NCBI RefSeq assembly: GCF_000685235.1
Contig: NZ_ARYH01000001.1
Span: 682,001-746,000, forward strand
DNA from: Hyphomonas adhaerens MHS-3
Lineage (GTDB): Bacteria > Pseudomonadota > Alphaproteobacteria > Caulobacterales > Hyphomonadaceae
Length of the DNA: 64,000 bases
Reading direction: 5' to 3'
Shown: positions 20,063-27,104 of the stretch, in pieces
Layout: every line of letters begins with the position of its first letter
Numbering within the stretch: position 1 is the first letter of the stretch
The notes under the pieces: model-generated
Told to the model about the DNA's origin: nothing
What the model saw: the letters and a program-made list of their open reading frames with translations, nothing else
The model's database searches: none
Made by a program: the position numbers and the translations under genes

Positions 20063-20655
20063 GCCTCTGCCTTCCGGATGGCCGTGGAGGAGGATGGGTC
20101 CAGCGGGCCTTTCAGGTAGACCCAGGCCGGCGCGGCAAGCTGTGGCAAGATCGGGGCATAGGCCTCCGGAATGCGATCCTTTGCGAATGTCCGGGCGAAT
20201 TTCGAATTGCGTGCACCGGGCCCCACGCCCGGCCGCGCCACGATCGCGATCGGCATCATCCGGGCAATGTCCTGCCAGCGCCGCCAATGATGGAAGCTGG
20301 TCATATTGTCGGCGCCCATCAGCCAGACGAAATCCGTTTGCGGGGCATGAACGGACAGCGTCAGCAAGGTCTGCCAGGAATAGGTGTAGCCGAGCTGTTT
20401 CTCGATATCGGTGACGATCATCCGTGGATGATGCCCGGCCACCGCTTCTGCCGAGGCAAAACGGGCATGGAAATCGCCATGGTCTGTCTTTAGCGGATTA
20501 CCGCGCGCGACGATCCACCAGATCCAGTCCAGCTGAAGCCGCTTCATGGCCGTTTCGGCGACGTGGAGGTGGCCCGTGTGCGCCGGGTTGAAGCTGCCAC
20601 CGAACAGGCCGATGCGCAGCCCCTTTGCAGGACCCGGTAACCGGACTGGCCTCAA
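20059..20655 (-). CDS. nadD: Nicotinate-nucleotide adenylyltransferase
   Basis: Forms nicotinate adenine dinucleotide in NAD synthesis, 198 residues. The nucleotidyltransferase signature GGSFNPAHTGHL (with TxGH) is at about 19-30 and the C-terminal SSSTAIRKA supplies the second ATP-binding motif. The only start giving the complete N-terminus is a TTG at 20655 whose last two bases are part of the proA stop (TTGA), so translation depends on proA termination. proA-nadD is a common pairing, although obgE/rsfS are not next to it here. Confidence 0.93.
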   Translation of the reverse strand: MRPVRLPGPAKGLRIGLFGGSFNPAHTGHLHVAETAMKRLQLDWIWWIVARGNPLKTDHGDFHARFASAEAVAGHHPRMIVTDIEKQLGYTYSWQTLLTLSVHAPQTDFVWLMGADNMTSFHHWRRWQDIARMMPIAIVARPGVGPGARNSKFARTFAKDRIPEAYAPILPQLAAPAWVYLKGPLDPSSSTAIRKAEA

Positions 20656-21944
20656 GGACGGACCTGCCCCTTGCCGCGGACGAGGTATTTATAGGTCGTC
20701 AGCTGTTCTGCCCCGACCGGTCCGCGTGCATGGATGCGGCCTGTCGCGATGCCGATTTCCGCGCCCATGCCAAACTCGCCCCCATCGGCGAACTGGGACG
20801 AGGCGTTGTGCAGCAGGATGGCGCTGTCGACATCGGCAAAGAACTTGTCAGCCACGGTCTGGTCTTCGGTGATGACCACTTCGGTATGCCCGGACGACCA
20901 GCGGGAAATGTGGGCGAGCGCGCCATCAATGCCATCGACCACGGCAACGGCCAGAATTGGCGCCAGGTATTCCGTGGCCCAATCTTCTTCGGTCGCAGGC
21001 TTCATGTCGGGCACGATCGCACGGGCACGTTCGTCACCACGCAACTCGCACCCGGCGGCTTTCAGCGCATCCGCCAGTTTCGGCAGCAATGTGTCCGCAA
21101 TCGCCGAATCCACCAGCAGCGTCTCGGCCGAGCCGCAGATACCGGTGCGGCGCATCTTGGCGTTGACGACAATCGCAACCGCCTTTTCCGGGTCCGCCGC
21201 CTTGTCGACATAGACATGGCACAGGCCTTCGAGGTGGCCGATCACCGGCACGCGGGCATCCATCTGAACACGCTCGACCAGGCCGCGTCCGCCGCGGGGC
21301 ACGATCACGTCGATCTCTCCGTCCAGACCGGACAGGAGATGGCCAACGGCCTCGCGGTCCTGCGTCGGAACCAGCTGGATGGCATCCTGCGGCAGGCCTT
21401 CTTTCTCAAGCGCGCCGCGCATGGCGCCGACCAGCGCACGGGACGAGCGGGCACTTTCCGAGCCGCAGCGCAGGATCGCCGCATTGCCGGAGCGCAGGCA
21501 GAGCGCGCCAGCATCGGCCGTCACATTCGGGCGGCTTTCATAGATAATGCCGATCACGCCCAGCGGCACGGCCACGCGGGCAATGTCCAGCCCGGACGGC
21601 ACGGTCCAGCGGGCGAGTTCGCGGCCAATCGGGTCCGCGAGGCCGGAAACGGCCTCAACGCCCTTGGCAATGCCTTCCACGCGCGCCTCATCCAGCGCCA
21701 GCCGGTCCAGCATGGCAGCGTCCAGGCCCTTGGCGCGGGCGGCTTCCATGTCTTCGGCATTGGCGGCCAGGATATCTGGCGCAGCCGCGCGGATGGCGGC
21801 GGCAATGGCTTTCAGGCCGCGAGTACGGTCGTCAGCGGTCAGTTTGCCGAGCGCGCGCGACGCTGCCCGGGCATTCCGGCCCAGTTGCAGCATGGTTTCG
21901 GCGAGATCGGCGTTCGGAGCGGGGGTTTGAATAGTCATAGGCAT
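20652..21944 (-). CDS. proA: Gamma-glutamyl phosphate reductase
   Basis: Second step of proline synthesis: reduces gamma-glutamyl phosphate to glutamate semialdehyde using NADPH. About 430 residues, normal length. Conserved VYVDKAADPEKA and the catalytic cysteine in RRTGICGSAETLL are present, as is the dinucleotide-binding YESRPNVTADAGALC. ATG at 21944 (MPMTIQ) or 21938 (MTIQ); no strong ribosome site is seen for either. The frame stays open upstream to 22484, but that part is antisense to the acyl-CoA synthetase and has no family similarity. Confidence 0.95.
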   Translation of the reverse strand: MPMTIQTPAPNADLAETMLQLGRNARAASRALGKLTADDRTRGLKAIAAAIRAAAPDILAANAEDMEAARAKGLDAAMLDRLALDEARVEGIAKGVEAVSGLADPIGRELARWTVPSGLDIARVAVPLGVIGIIYESRPNVTADAGALCLRSGNAAILRCGSESARSSRALVGAMRGALEKEGLPQDAIQLVPTQDREAVGHLLSGLDGEIDVIVPRGGRGLVERVQMDARVPVIGHLEGLCHVYVDKAADPEKAVAIVVNAKMRRTGICGSAETLLVDSAIADTLLPKLADALKAAGCELRGDERARAIVPDMKPATEEDWATEYLAPILAVAVVDGIDGALAHISRWSSGHTEVVITEDQTVADKFFADVDSAILLHNASSQFADGGEFGMGAEIGIATGRIHARGPVGAEQLTTYKYLVRGKGQVRP

Positions 21945-22067
21945 CAAGTGCCGTAAACGCGCGAAGGCCGCAAGGGTTGCGCCTGCAGCAACAGTCCGGT
22001 CATGGGCTGACAAGCAGCTGGAACCGACTAGAGTTGGCCAGGATAAAAAAATATACCGGAGGACCCG

Positions 22068-23636
22068 ATGATCGACACAGAGGCAATGCCTTTTCTGGCG
22101 GATGTCCCGCGCGTGCAGGCCCAGATGCGTCCTGAGGACACCGCTTTCTGGTTTGAAGGCGAGACAACGACCTATCGGGAACTCGACACCTATTCCAGCC
22201 AGGTGGCCAATGGCCTGATCGCGCTGGGGCTCGAGCCGGACGACCGGGTCGGCTATCTCGCGAAGAACACCTCTCAATATTACGAGATGCTGTACGGCGC
22301 CGCGAAGGCCCGCACCGTGATGACAGCGGTCAACACGCGCCTCGCTGCGCCGGAAGTGAAGTTCATCCTGTCCGACGCCGCCGCGAAAGTCCTGTTCGTC
22401 GGCCAGGATTTTTACGACATGGCCGAAGAGATCCGCGCCGAACTGCCCGATCTTGTCCAGATCATCGCTGTCGACGGCGGCCACCCGGAATGGCCCGACT
22501 ATCGCGAATGGCGCGACAGCCAGAGCGCCTCATTGCCGGGCCTGACGCCGAAGCCGGAAGATGACGTCATCCAGCTCTACACCTCCGGCACGACCGGCCT
22601 GCCCAAAGGCGTGCAGCTGACCAATGCGAATTACCGCTCCCTGTTCGAGCAGGCGGCCATGCTGGAATGGTCCACCTATGGTGTGGGCGAAGGCGTGATG
22701 AACGCGATGCCCCTGTTCCATGTGGCTGGCGTCAATATCGGCCTGCTCGCCGCAATCCAGGGGGCCCGCACCGTCGTGCTGCGCGAGATCGACCCGCAGG
22801 CCATCCTCAGCCTGATCGAAGACCAGGAGATCATGCACGCCTTCTGGGTGCCCGCGGTCATCCTGATGCTGACCCAGCAACCGAACGTGCGCGACATCGA
22901 CTGGAGCAAGCTCAAGCAGATCTTCTACGGCGCCTCCCCCATAGCCGAGAGCCTGCTGCTGGAAGCCAAGGAAATCATGGGTGCCCGGTTTACCCAGCTT
23001 TACGGCCTGACCGAAACTGTCGGCGCGGCGACGTTCCTGCCACCGGAAGCGCACGATCCGTCTTGGGGCAAGCTCCGCTCCTGCGGCGTACCTTATCCCG
23101 GCGCCGTCATCCGCTGCGTCGACGAGACCGGTACGCCCGTACCGACTGGTGAGGTCGGCGAGATCATCGTCAAGGCAAGCTTTGTCATGAAAGGCTACTG
23201 GAACCGTCCGGATGCCACAGAAGAGGCAATCCGCGACGGCTTCTTCCATACGGGCGATGCTGGCTATTTCGATGAAGACGGTTTTCTCTATATCCACGAC
23301 CGCGTGAAGGACATGATCGTGTCCGGCGGAGAGAACGTCTATCCTGCCGAAGTCGAGAACGCGATCTTCAGCCACCCGGCTGTCGCAGATGTCGCCGTGA
23401 TCGGCGTGCCGGACGAGAAATGGGGCGAAGCGGTGAAAGCCATTGTGGTGCCCAAGCCAGGCGAGACGCCAACACCGGAAAGCGTGATCGCCTGGGCGAA
23501 GGAACGCATCGCCGCGTACAAATGTCCGAAGTCGGTCGATATTATCGAGGCCCTGCCCCGCAACCCGTCCGGCAAGATCCTGCGTAAGGATCTGAGAGAG
23601 CCTTACTGGAAAGACATGGACCGCAGGGTGGGCTGA
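22068..23636 (+). CDS. Acyl-CoA synthetase (AMP-binding)
   Basis: ANL-superfamily enzyme of 522 residues that activates a carboxylic acid, probably a fatty acid, to its CoA thioester. The AMP-binding P-loop YTSGTTGLPKG is near residues 168-178, the A5 motif QLYGLTET near 310, the A7 hinge HTGDAGYFDEDGFLY near 392-406, and the A10 lysine in PRNPSGKILRKDL. GGAGG lies 7 nt before the ATG. Divergent from proA. The substrate chain length cannot be told. Confidence 0.92.
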   Translation: MIDTEAMPFLADVPRVQAQMRPEDTAFWFEGETTTYRELDTYSSQVANGLIALGLEPDDRVGYLAKNTSQYYEMLYGAAKARTVMTAVNTRLAAPEVKFILSDAAAKVLFVGQDFYDMAEEIRAELPDLVQIIAVDGGHPEWPDYREWRDSQSASLPGLTPKPEDDVIQLYTSGTTGLPKGVQLTNANYRSLFEQAAMLEWSTYGVGEGVMNAMPLFHVAGVNIGLLAAIQGARTVVLREIDPQAILSLIEDQEIMHAFWVPAVILMLTQQPNVRDIDWSKLKQIFYGASPIAESLLLEAKEIMGARFTQLYGLTETVGAATFLPPEAHDPSWGKLRSCGVPYPGAVIRCVDETGTPVPTGEVGEIIVKASFVMKGYWNRPDATEEAIRDGFFHTGDAGYFDEDGFLYIHDRVKDMIVSGGENVYPAEVENAIFSHPAVADVAVIGVPDEKWGEAVKAIVVPKPGETPTPESVIAWAKERIAAYKCPKSVDIIEALPRNPSGKILRKDLREPYWKDMDRRVG

Positions 23637-23648
23637 AGCGTGGGCTGA

Positions 23649-23668
23649 CGGCGGCCTTTGTGCCGCCG
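23649..23668 (+). repeat. Hairpin after the acyl-CoA synthetase
   Basis: CGGCGGC and GCCGCCG pair around a 6-nt loop, 12 nt past the stop. There is no T-run, so termination is uncertain. Confidence 0.4.
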
Positions 23669-23678
23669 GGAGACAGGT

Positions 23679-23861
23679 TTACACCGGCGGCGGCGTCTCA
23701 ACCTGAAACAGGTCTCCGCCCTGCAGCGAGGCAAGACGGGCCTGCCGGGCGCTCACCGGCAGGCGGACACCCGCGCCCAATTCACGGTCAGCGCGGCCGA
23801 TTGGCCCGTCCGCATACGCATTTACTGTAAAAACCGCACAAACCGGGGGTGTTCCGATCAA
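23679..23861 (-). CDS. Possible small protein, 60 codons, unrecognised
   Basis: An open frame in an otherwise empty 335-bp gap, convergent with the acyl-CoA synthetase. From about codon 16 on, the third positions are strongly GC-biased as in real genes here (ADRELGAGVRLPVSARQARL). The only available start is TTG at 23861 and no clear ribosome site precedes it. No domain is recognised. It may be a genuine small gene or chance. Confidence 0.3.
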   Translation of the reverse strand: MIGTPPVCAVFTVNAYADGPIGRADRELGAGVRLPVSARQARLASLQGGDLFQVETPPPV

Positions 23862-23971
23862 TTCGATCGATTGGCGAAAACCGTCATAAAGGTTTCCAAG
23901 GAATTCTGGGGGGAATGTTCAAAAAAGCGGCGGGTCCGGGCACGTCCGGCATGCCGCAGAGGGAGACGAAC

Positions 23972-24379
23972 ATGAAAGACTGGCAAATCTTTTTCTGGGC
24001 TGCCGCCTTCTTCAACTTTGCAATCGGCGCGCCACTTTTCATCTCTCCGGAGACGATGGTCGCCATGACCGGCACGGTCGGAACCGTTGACCCGGCACTT
24101 ATGAAAGTGACGGGGGCGCTCGTTCTGTGCTTTGGCGTTGTCTATGCGATTGTCGGCGGTGACCCTGTGCGGTACCGCCCGGTGGTCTGGGCGGGCCTCC
24201 TCGGGAAACTGGGCGTTGCCTATGTCTATCTGCCGGACTGGTACCAGGGCACGATCCCGTTCACGACGACACTGATCGTCCTGATGGACATGGGCTTCAT
24301 CGTCGCCTTCCTCTACTTCCTGCTCCGGCCGACCCAGAAGAAGAGCGGGTTCCAGGCCAATCGCGCGGTGAGTTCGTAA
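23972..24379 (+). CDS. Small hypothetical membrane protein, four TM segments
   Basis: 135 residues with four hydrophobic helices (about 5-25, 43-63, 71-90 and 98-119) and short polar loops; predicted inner-membrane protein of unknown function. The start MKDWQIFFW at 23972 has GGGAGA 6 nt upstream; the frame is open further back to 23849 but without a membrane or ribosome signal. Nothing in the neighbourhood assigns a role. Confidence 0.8.
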   Translation: MKDWQIFFWAAAFFNFAIGAPLFISPETMVAMTGTVGTVDPALMKVTGALVLCFGVVYAIVGGDPVRYRPVVWAGLLGKLGVAYVYLPDWYQGTIPFTTTLIVLMDMGFIVAFLYFLLRPTQKKSGFQANRAVSS

Positions 24380-24645
24380 CACCGCCTCCCCTTTTGCCGG
24401 CGTCTATCCCCCCACAGCACCGGCAATTTATATGCAGCCATCTGCATCTGAAACGGTCTCCGGCGTGCATCTGCTTTCGGGCAGGCACACCGGGGGCTTT
24501 TTTGTTTCCGGCCGCCCCGGGGCAAGGCCAGGAATGCGCGTCACCCGCATACGTCCCTATGCGGTGCAAACGCACGCAGCGCGCCGCGGCGAAGGAAAGC
24601 TTTCACCTGCCGGGGCGGAATCACCCCGGCTGCAACCGCCGTGTC

Positions 24646-24915
24646 TTAGTGGGCGAGCTTCAGCCAGTCACGCGCAGCGGACAGCGCCATCTTCACTTCT
24701 TCCGAGCTCAGAAGCTCAGCCATTTCCTGGCGCTGGCATTTGGCTTCCTCATGCCCGCGCGAGGCGGCGAGGTTGAACCATTTGTGCGCGGCGACCAGAT
24801 CGATGTCGGCATCGATTCCGGCGGCGCAAACAAGGCCGGCCTGGTAGAAGTCATCTGCGCAGGCATCTGCACCCAGAAGGGCACCTGGCGGCAAAGGCAT
24901 ATCTGAATAGGGCAT
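24646..24915 (-). CDS. Sel1-repeat-like small protein
   Basis: 89 residues containing one clear Sel1-like helical repeat (DLVAAHKWFNLAASRGHEEAK... at about 39-60) flanked by partial helices. Sel1 repeats mediate protein contacts. No signal peptide is seen, so probably cytosolic. GGAGAACGAG directly precedes the ATG. A GC-rich hairpin (CCGGGGC/ CCCCGG type, about 24610-24633) follows the stop without a T-run. Confidence 0.8.
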   Translation of the reverse strand: MPYSDMPLPPGALLGADACADDFYQAGLVCAAGIDADIDLVAAHKWFNLAASRGHEEAKCQRQEMAELLSSEEVKMALSAARDWLKLAH

Positions 24916-25107
24916 CTCGTTCTCCTGTCACCCGTTTCCCGTCCGGCCGGAGTTTTCTCCGTGCTTTCGGGGTCCAACCCAAGGGTCACCGGAATGTCCG
25001 GCAACGGAGAAAAGAGTGCGCTTTCAGGTTTTCATTAAGGTTAACAGGACGTGGCCCGGCGAATCACTTCGTAAACGGAATACCCGGTTTTGTTAGGGAT
25101 CAGACGC

Positions 25108-25142
25108 AAAAACGCCCTGCAGACGGGCTGCAGGGCGTTTTC
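25108..25142 (-). terminator. Rho-independent terminator of carD
   Basis: An 11-bp perfect stem (ACGCCCTGCAG with CTGCAGGGCGT) with a 5-nt loop and A/T runs on both sides, 33 nt past the carD stop. It could act in both directions. Confidence 0.88.
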
Positions 25143-25170
25143 GCATGATGAGACGGTCAGGCTTTCGCCG

Positions 25171-25692
25171 TTACGCCGCAACTTTTTTCTTGGCCAGGGA
25201 CTCGGCGAGTTTTTCCATCGCTGAGCCCTTGTCGATGTTTTCGACAGCGGCGAGTTCGCGGGCCATACGGTCAAGCGCGCTCTCATAGAGCTGGCGCTCG
25301 GAATAGGATTGTTCCGGCTGGTCTTCGCCGCGGTGCAGGTCGCGAACGACTTCCGCGATCGAGATCAGGTCGCCCGAATTGATCTTGGCTTCGTATTCCT
25401 GGGCACGGCGCGACCACATGGTGCGCTTGATGCGGGCCTTGCCGCCCAGCGTCTTGAGGGCGTCTTCAACCAGTTTGGAGCCGGCCAGTGCGCGCATGCC
25501 GGAGGCTTCGGCACGATTGGTCGGCACGCGAAGGATCATTTTGTCCTGATCGAAGGCGACGACGTAAACTTCAAGGTCCATCCCGGCGACAGTTTGCTTC
25601 TCGACCCCGGTGATCTTGCCGACCCCGTGTGCCGGGTAAACGACGCTTTGACCCACCCCGAACGTCAATGAGGCATCTGTTTTTTTCGCCAT
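25171..25692 (-). CDS. carD: CarD family transcriptional regulator
   Basis: RNA polymerase-binding regulator of the CarD/CdnL family that stabilises open complexes, especially at rRNA promoters. 173 residues: an N-terminal Tudor-like RNAP-interaction domain (FGVGQSVVYPAHGVGKI...), then a helical C-terminal domain (KRTMWSRRAQEYEAKINSG...) ending in a Lys-rich tail. CarD-type starts with basic residues, MAKKTD here. It is separated from fdxA by 250 nt rich in repeats, so it probably has its own promoter. Confidence 0.94.
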   Translation of the reverse strand: MAKKTDASLTFGVGQSVVYPAHGVGKITGVEKQTVAGMDLEVYVVAFDQDKMILRVPTNRAEASGMRALAGSKLVEDALKTLGGKARIKRTMWSRRAQEYEAKINSGDLISIAEVVRDLHRGEDQPEQSYSERQLYESALDRMARELAAVENIDKGSAMEKLAESLAKKKVAA

Positions 25693-25774
25693 GTCGGTTA
25701 TCGCCCTTTTCTACACATATAAGAGCCGAAGAAACCTACCCCAGTCCGTTGTCGTTACGGTCTGAGTTAGGAAA

Positions 25775-25894
25775 GTGCAGCTCTTTTCATTTATTGCTCA
25801 AGACCGGACAGTATCACAAATGTGCAGCTTTTTCAACAGGTCTGCGCAAGCGTTAACCATGTATGAAGTTAACGAAGCGCCGGAAATCGTTAAC
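25775..25894 (-). promoter_or_regulatory. Repeat-rich regulatory region upstream of carD
   Basis: AT-rich 250-nt gap between fdxA and carD with three perfect GTTAAC hexamers (25852, 25868, 25889) and a 15-nt direct repeat, GTGCAGCT(C)TTTTCA, at 25775-25789 and 25822-25835. Such clustering in a GC-rich chromosome suggests binding sites for a regulator of carD. The identity of the regulator is unknown. Confidence 0.5.
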
Positions 25895-25942
25895 TTTTCC
25901 TCAGTCCTGCAGCATCTGCGGGGGTCCGGGCGGACCAGACCG

Positions 25943-26284
25943 TCAGTCGCCAGCCCCCGGATTTGTGCTGAAGTATTTCTCAAGTTTACCAGTTTCCTGG
26001 GCAAATTGTTCGCGATCAGCGGGCGGCTCTTTCATTCGCGTGATGTTTGGCCACGTCTTTGAATAGTCGGAATTCAACTTCAGCCATTTGCCGTCCGGGT
26101 CATCCTCCGTATCGGGCTTGATCGCTTCGACCGGGCATTCCGGTTCGCACACGCCGCAATCGATGCATTCTTCGGGGTGGATGACGAGCATGTTCTCGCC
26201 CTCATAGAAGCAGTCGACGGGGCAAACCTCGACACAATCCATGTACTTGCAGCGGATACAGGCATCGACAACGATATAGGTCAT
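25943..26284 (-). CDS. fdxA: Seven-iron ferredoxin FdxA
   Basis: 113-residue [3Fe-4S][4Fe-4S] ferredoxin. Ligand spacing matches Azotobacter-type FdI: Cys9, Cys17 and Cys50 for the 3Fe cluster, and Cys21, Cys40, Cys43 and Cys46 for the 4Fe cluster; further cysteines are Cys12 and Cys25. The C-terminal extension ([15 protein letters not shown]) is typical of the alphaproteobacterial FdxA group. It lies between terB and carD, the usual position. Confidence 0.95.
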   Translation of the reverse strand: MTYIVVDACIRCKYMDCVEVCPVDCFYEGENMLVIHPEECIDCGVCEPECPVEAIKPDTEDDPDGKWLKLNSDYSKTWPNITRMKEPPADREQFAQETGKLEKYFSTNPGAGD

Positions 26285-26377
26285 GAGCGGGAGGCTTCTT
26301 CAGAGGATTTTTGCAGGGGCGAAATGGCGCGCTCAGCGGGCCCTGTCAATGCGGCGTCCTGCACGGTGTCTTTAGCT

Positions 26378-26815
26378 TTACGCAGTGCGGCGGGCTTCAG
26401 CGCGCTGACGGGCGCCCGCGCGGGCGACGTCATCGACATAGAGGAGCGAGGCCACATGACGGATGAAGGCATCCTCTACGTCCGAGCGCTCCCCATCGGA
26501 GAGGGCGACCCGGTAGAGCCCCTCAATCACAGAGACCCTTGATTTCATGGGAAGTTTCTTCACATGCCGGGTAAAATTGAAGGAATCGACGGCCTCCTCG
26601 GCCAGCGTTTCGCCCTCGGCGAGCAGCACATCCACCTGATCGGCGTCCAGTTCAAACGCCTCCAGCAGGATTTCCGCGATCATGTCGCTTTCGATGTTCA
26701 CATAAACGCCATCGACCAGGGCGGCTTCGACAAGTAGCGCCGCAGCGGCCAGTTTCGGGTCCATGTCCCGCTCGGCCGGGGTTCGGGACCGGAAGAGATT
26801 TCTGAGAATGTTCAT
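26378..26815 (-). CDS. TerB family protein
   Basis: 145-residue helical protein with the TerB/DjlA-N-like fold: repeated acidic helices (KLAAAALLVEAALVDGVYVN..., DSFNFTRHVKKLPMKSRVSVIEGLYRVALSDGE...). TerB domains are linked to metal or stress-related complexes, but chromosomal single-domain members like this have no defined role. It starts with a 4-nt overlap of the S4 gene and is 93 nt upstream of fdxA. Confidence 0.88.
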   Translation of the reverse strand: MNILRNLFRSRTPAERDMDPKLAAAALLVEAALVDGVYVNIESDMIAEILLEAFELDADQVDVLLAEGETLAEEAVDSFNFTRHVKKLPMKSRVSVIEGLYRVALSDGERSDVEDAFIRHVASLLYVDDVARAGARQRAEARRTA

Positions 26816-27096
26816 TCGGGTCCGCCTTCCAACAGTCTGTACAGTGCCTGGGCTTCGGCGGGCGGACCGCGCCGCGTGCCAAGGTCCATGATCTCAACGC
26901 TGGTTATATGCGCCCCGCGCACAAGGGTTACAACATCACCCTGTGTGATCACCTGGCCGGGTTTGTCGACCCGGCGCGTCTGGCCGTTATGGGACAGGCG
27001 TATCCCGCGCCGGCGCACATGGCCGGCTGCCAGAGACCGAGTCTTGAAAAAGCGCGCGCGCCAGAGCCAGACATCGAGGCGCAGCGTGTCGGCCAT
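26812..27096 (-). CDS. S4-domain RNA-binding protein (Hsp15-like)
   Basis: 94 residues dominated by an S4 domain: RLDVWLWRARFFKTRSLAAGHVRRRGIRL followed by a basic RNA-binding loop. Hsp15 (HslR) recycles stalled 50S subunits with bound peptidyl-tRNA in E. coli; this member lacks the long basic tail. It starts 8 nt after the helicase stop and overlaps terB by 4 nt, so helicase, S4 and TerB appear translationally linked. Confidence 0.9.
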   Translation of the reverse strand: MADTLRLDVWLWRARFFKTRSLAAGHVRRRGIRLSHNGQTRRVDKPGQVITQGDVVTLVRGAHITSVEIMDLGTRRGPPAEAQALYRLLEGGPE

Positions 27097-27104
27097 CGGC
27101 AGGC

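Noticed and set aside
21945..22484. 180-codon N-terminal extension of proA
   Set aside because: It runs antisense through the acyl-CoA synthetase, and ProA similarity begins only at MPMTIQ.
26378..26815. TerB gene as part of a tellurite/phage-resistance island
   Set aside because: It sits inside a conserved housekeeping block with no terC, terD or terE genes nearby.
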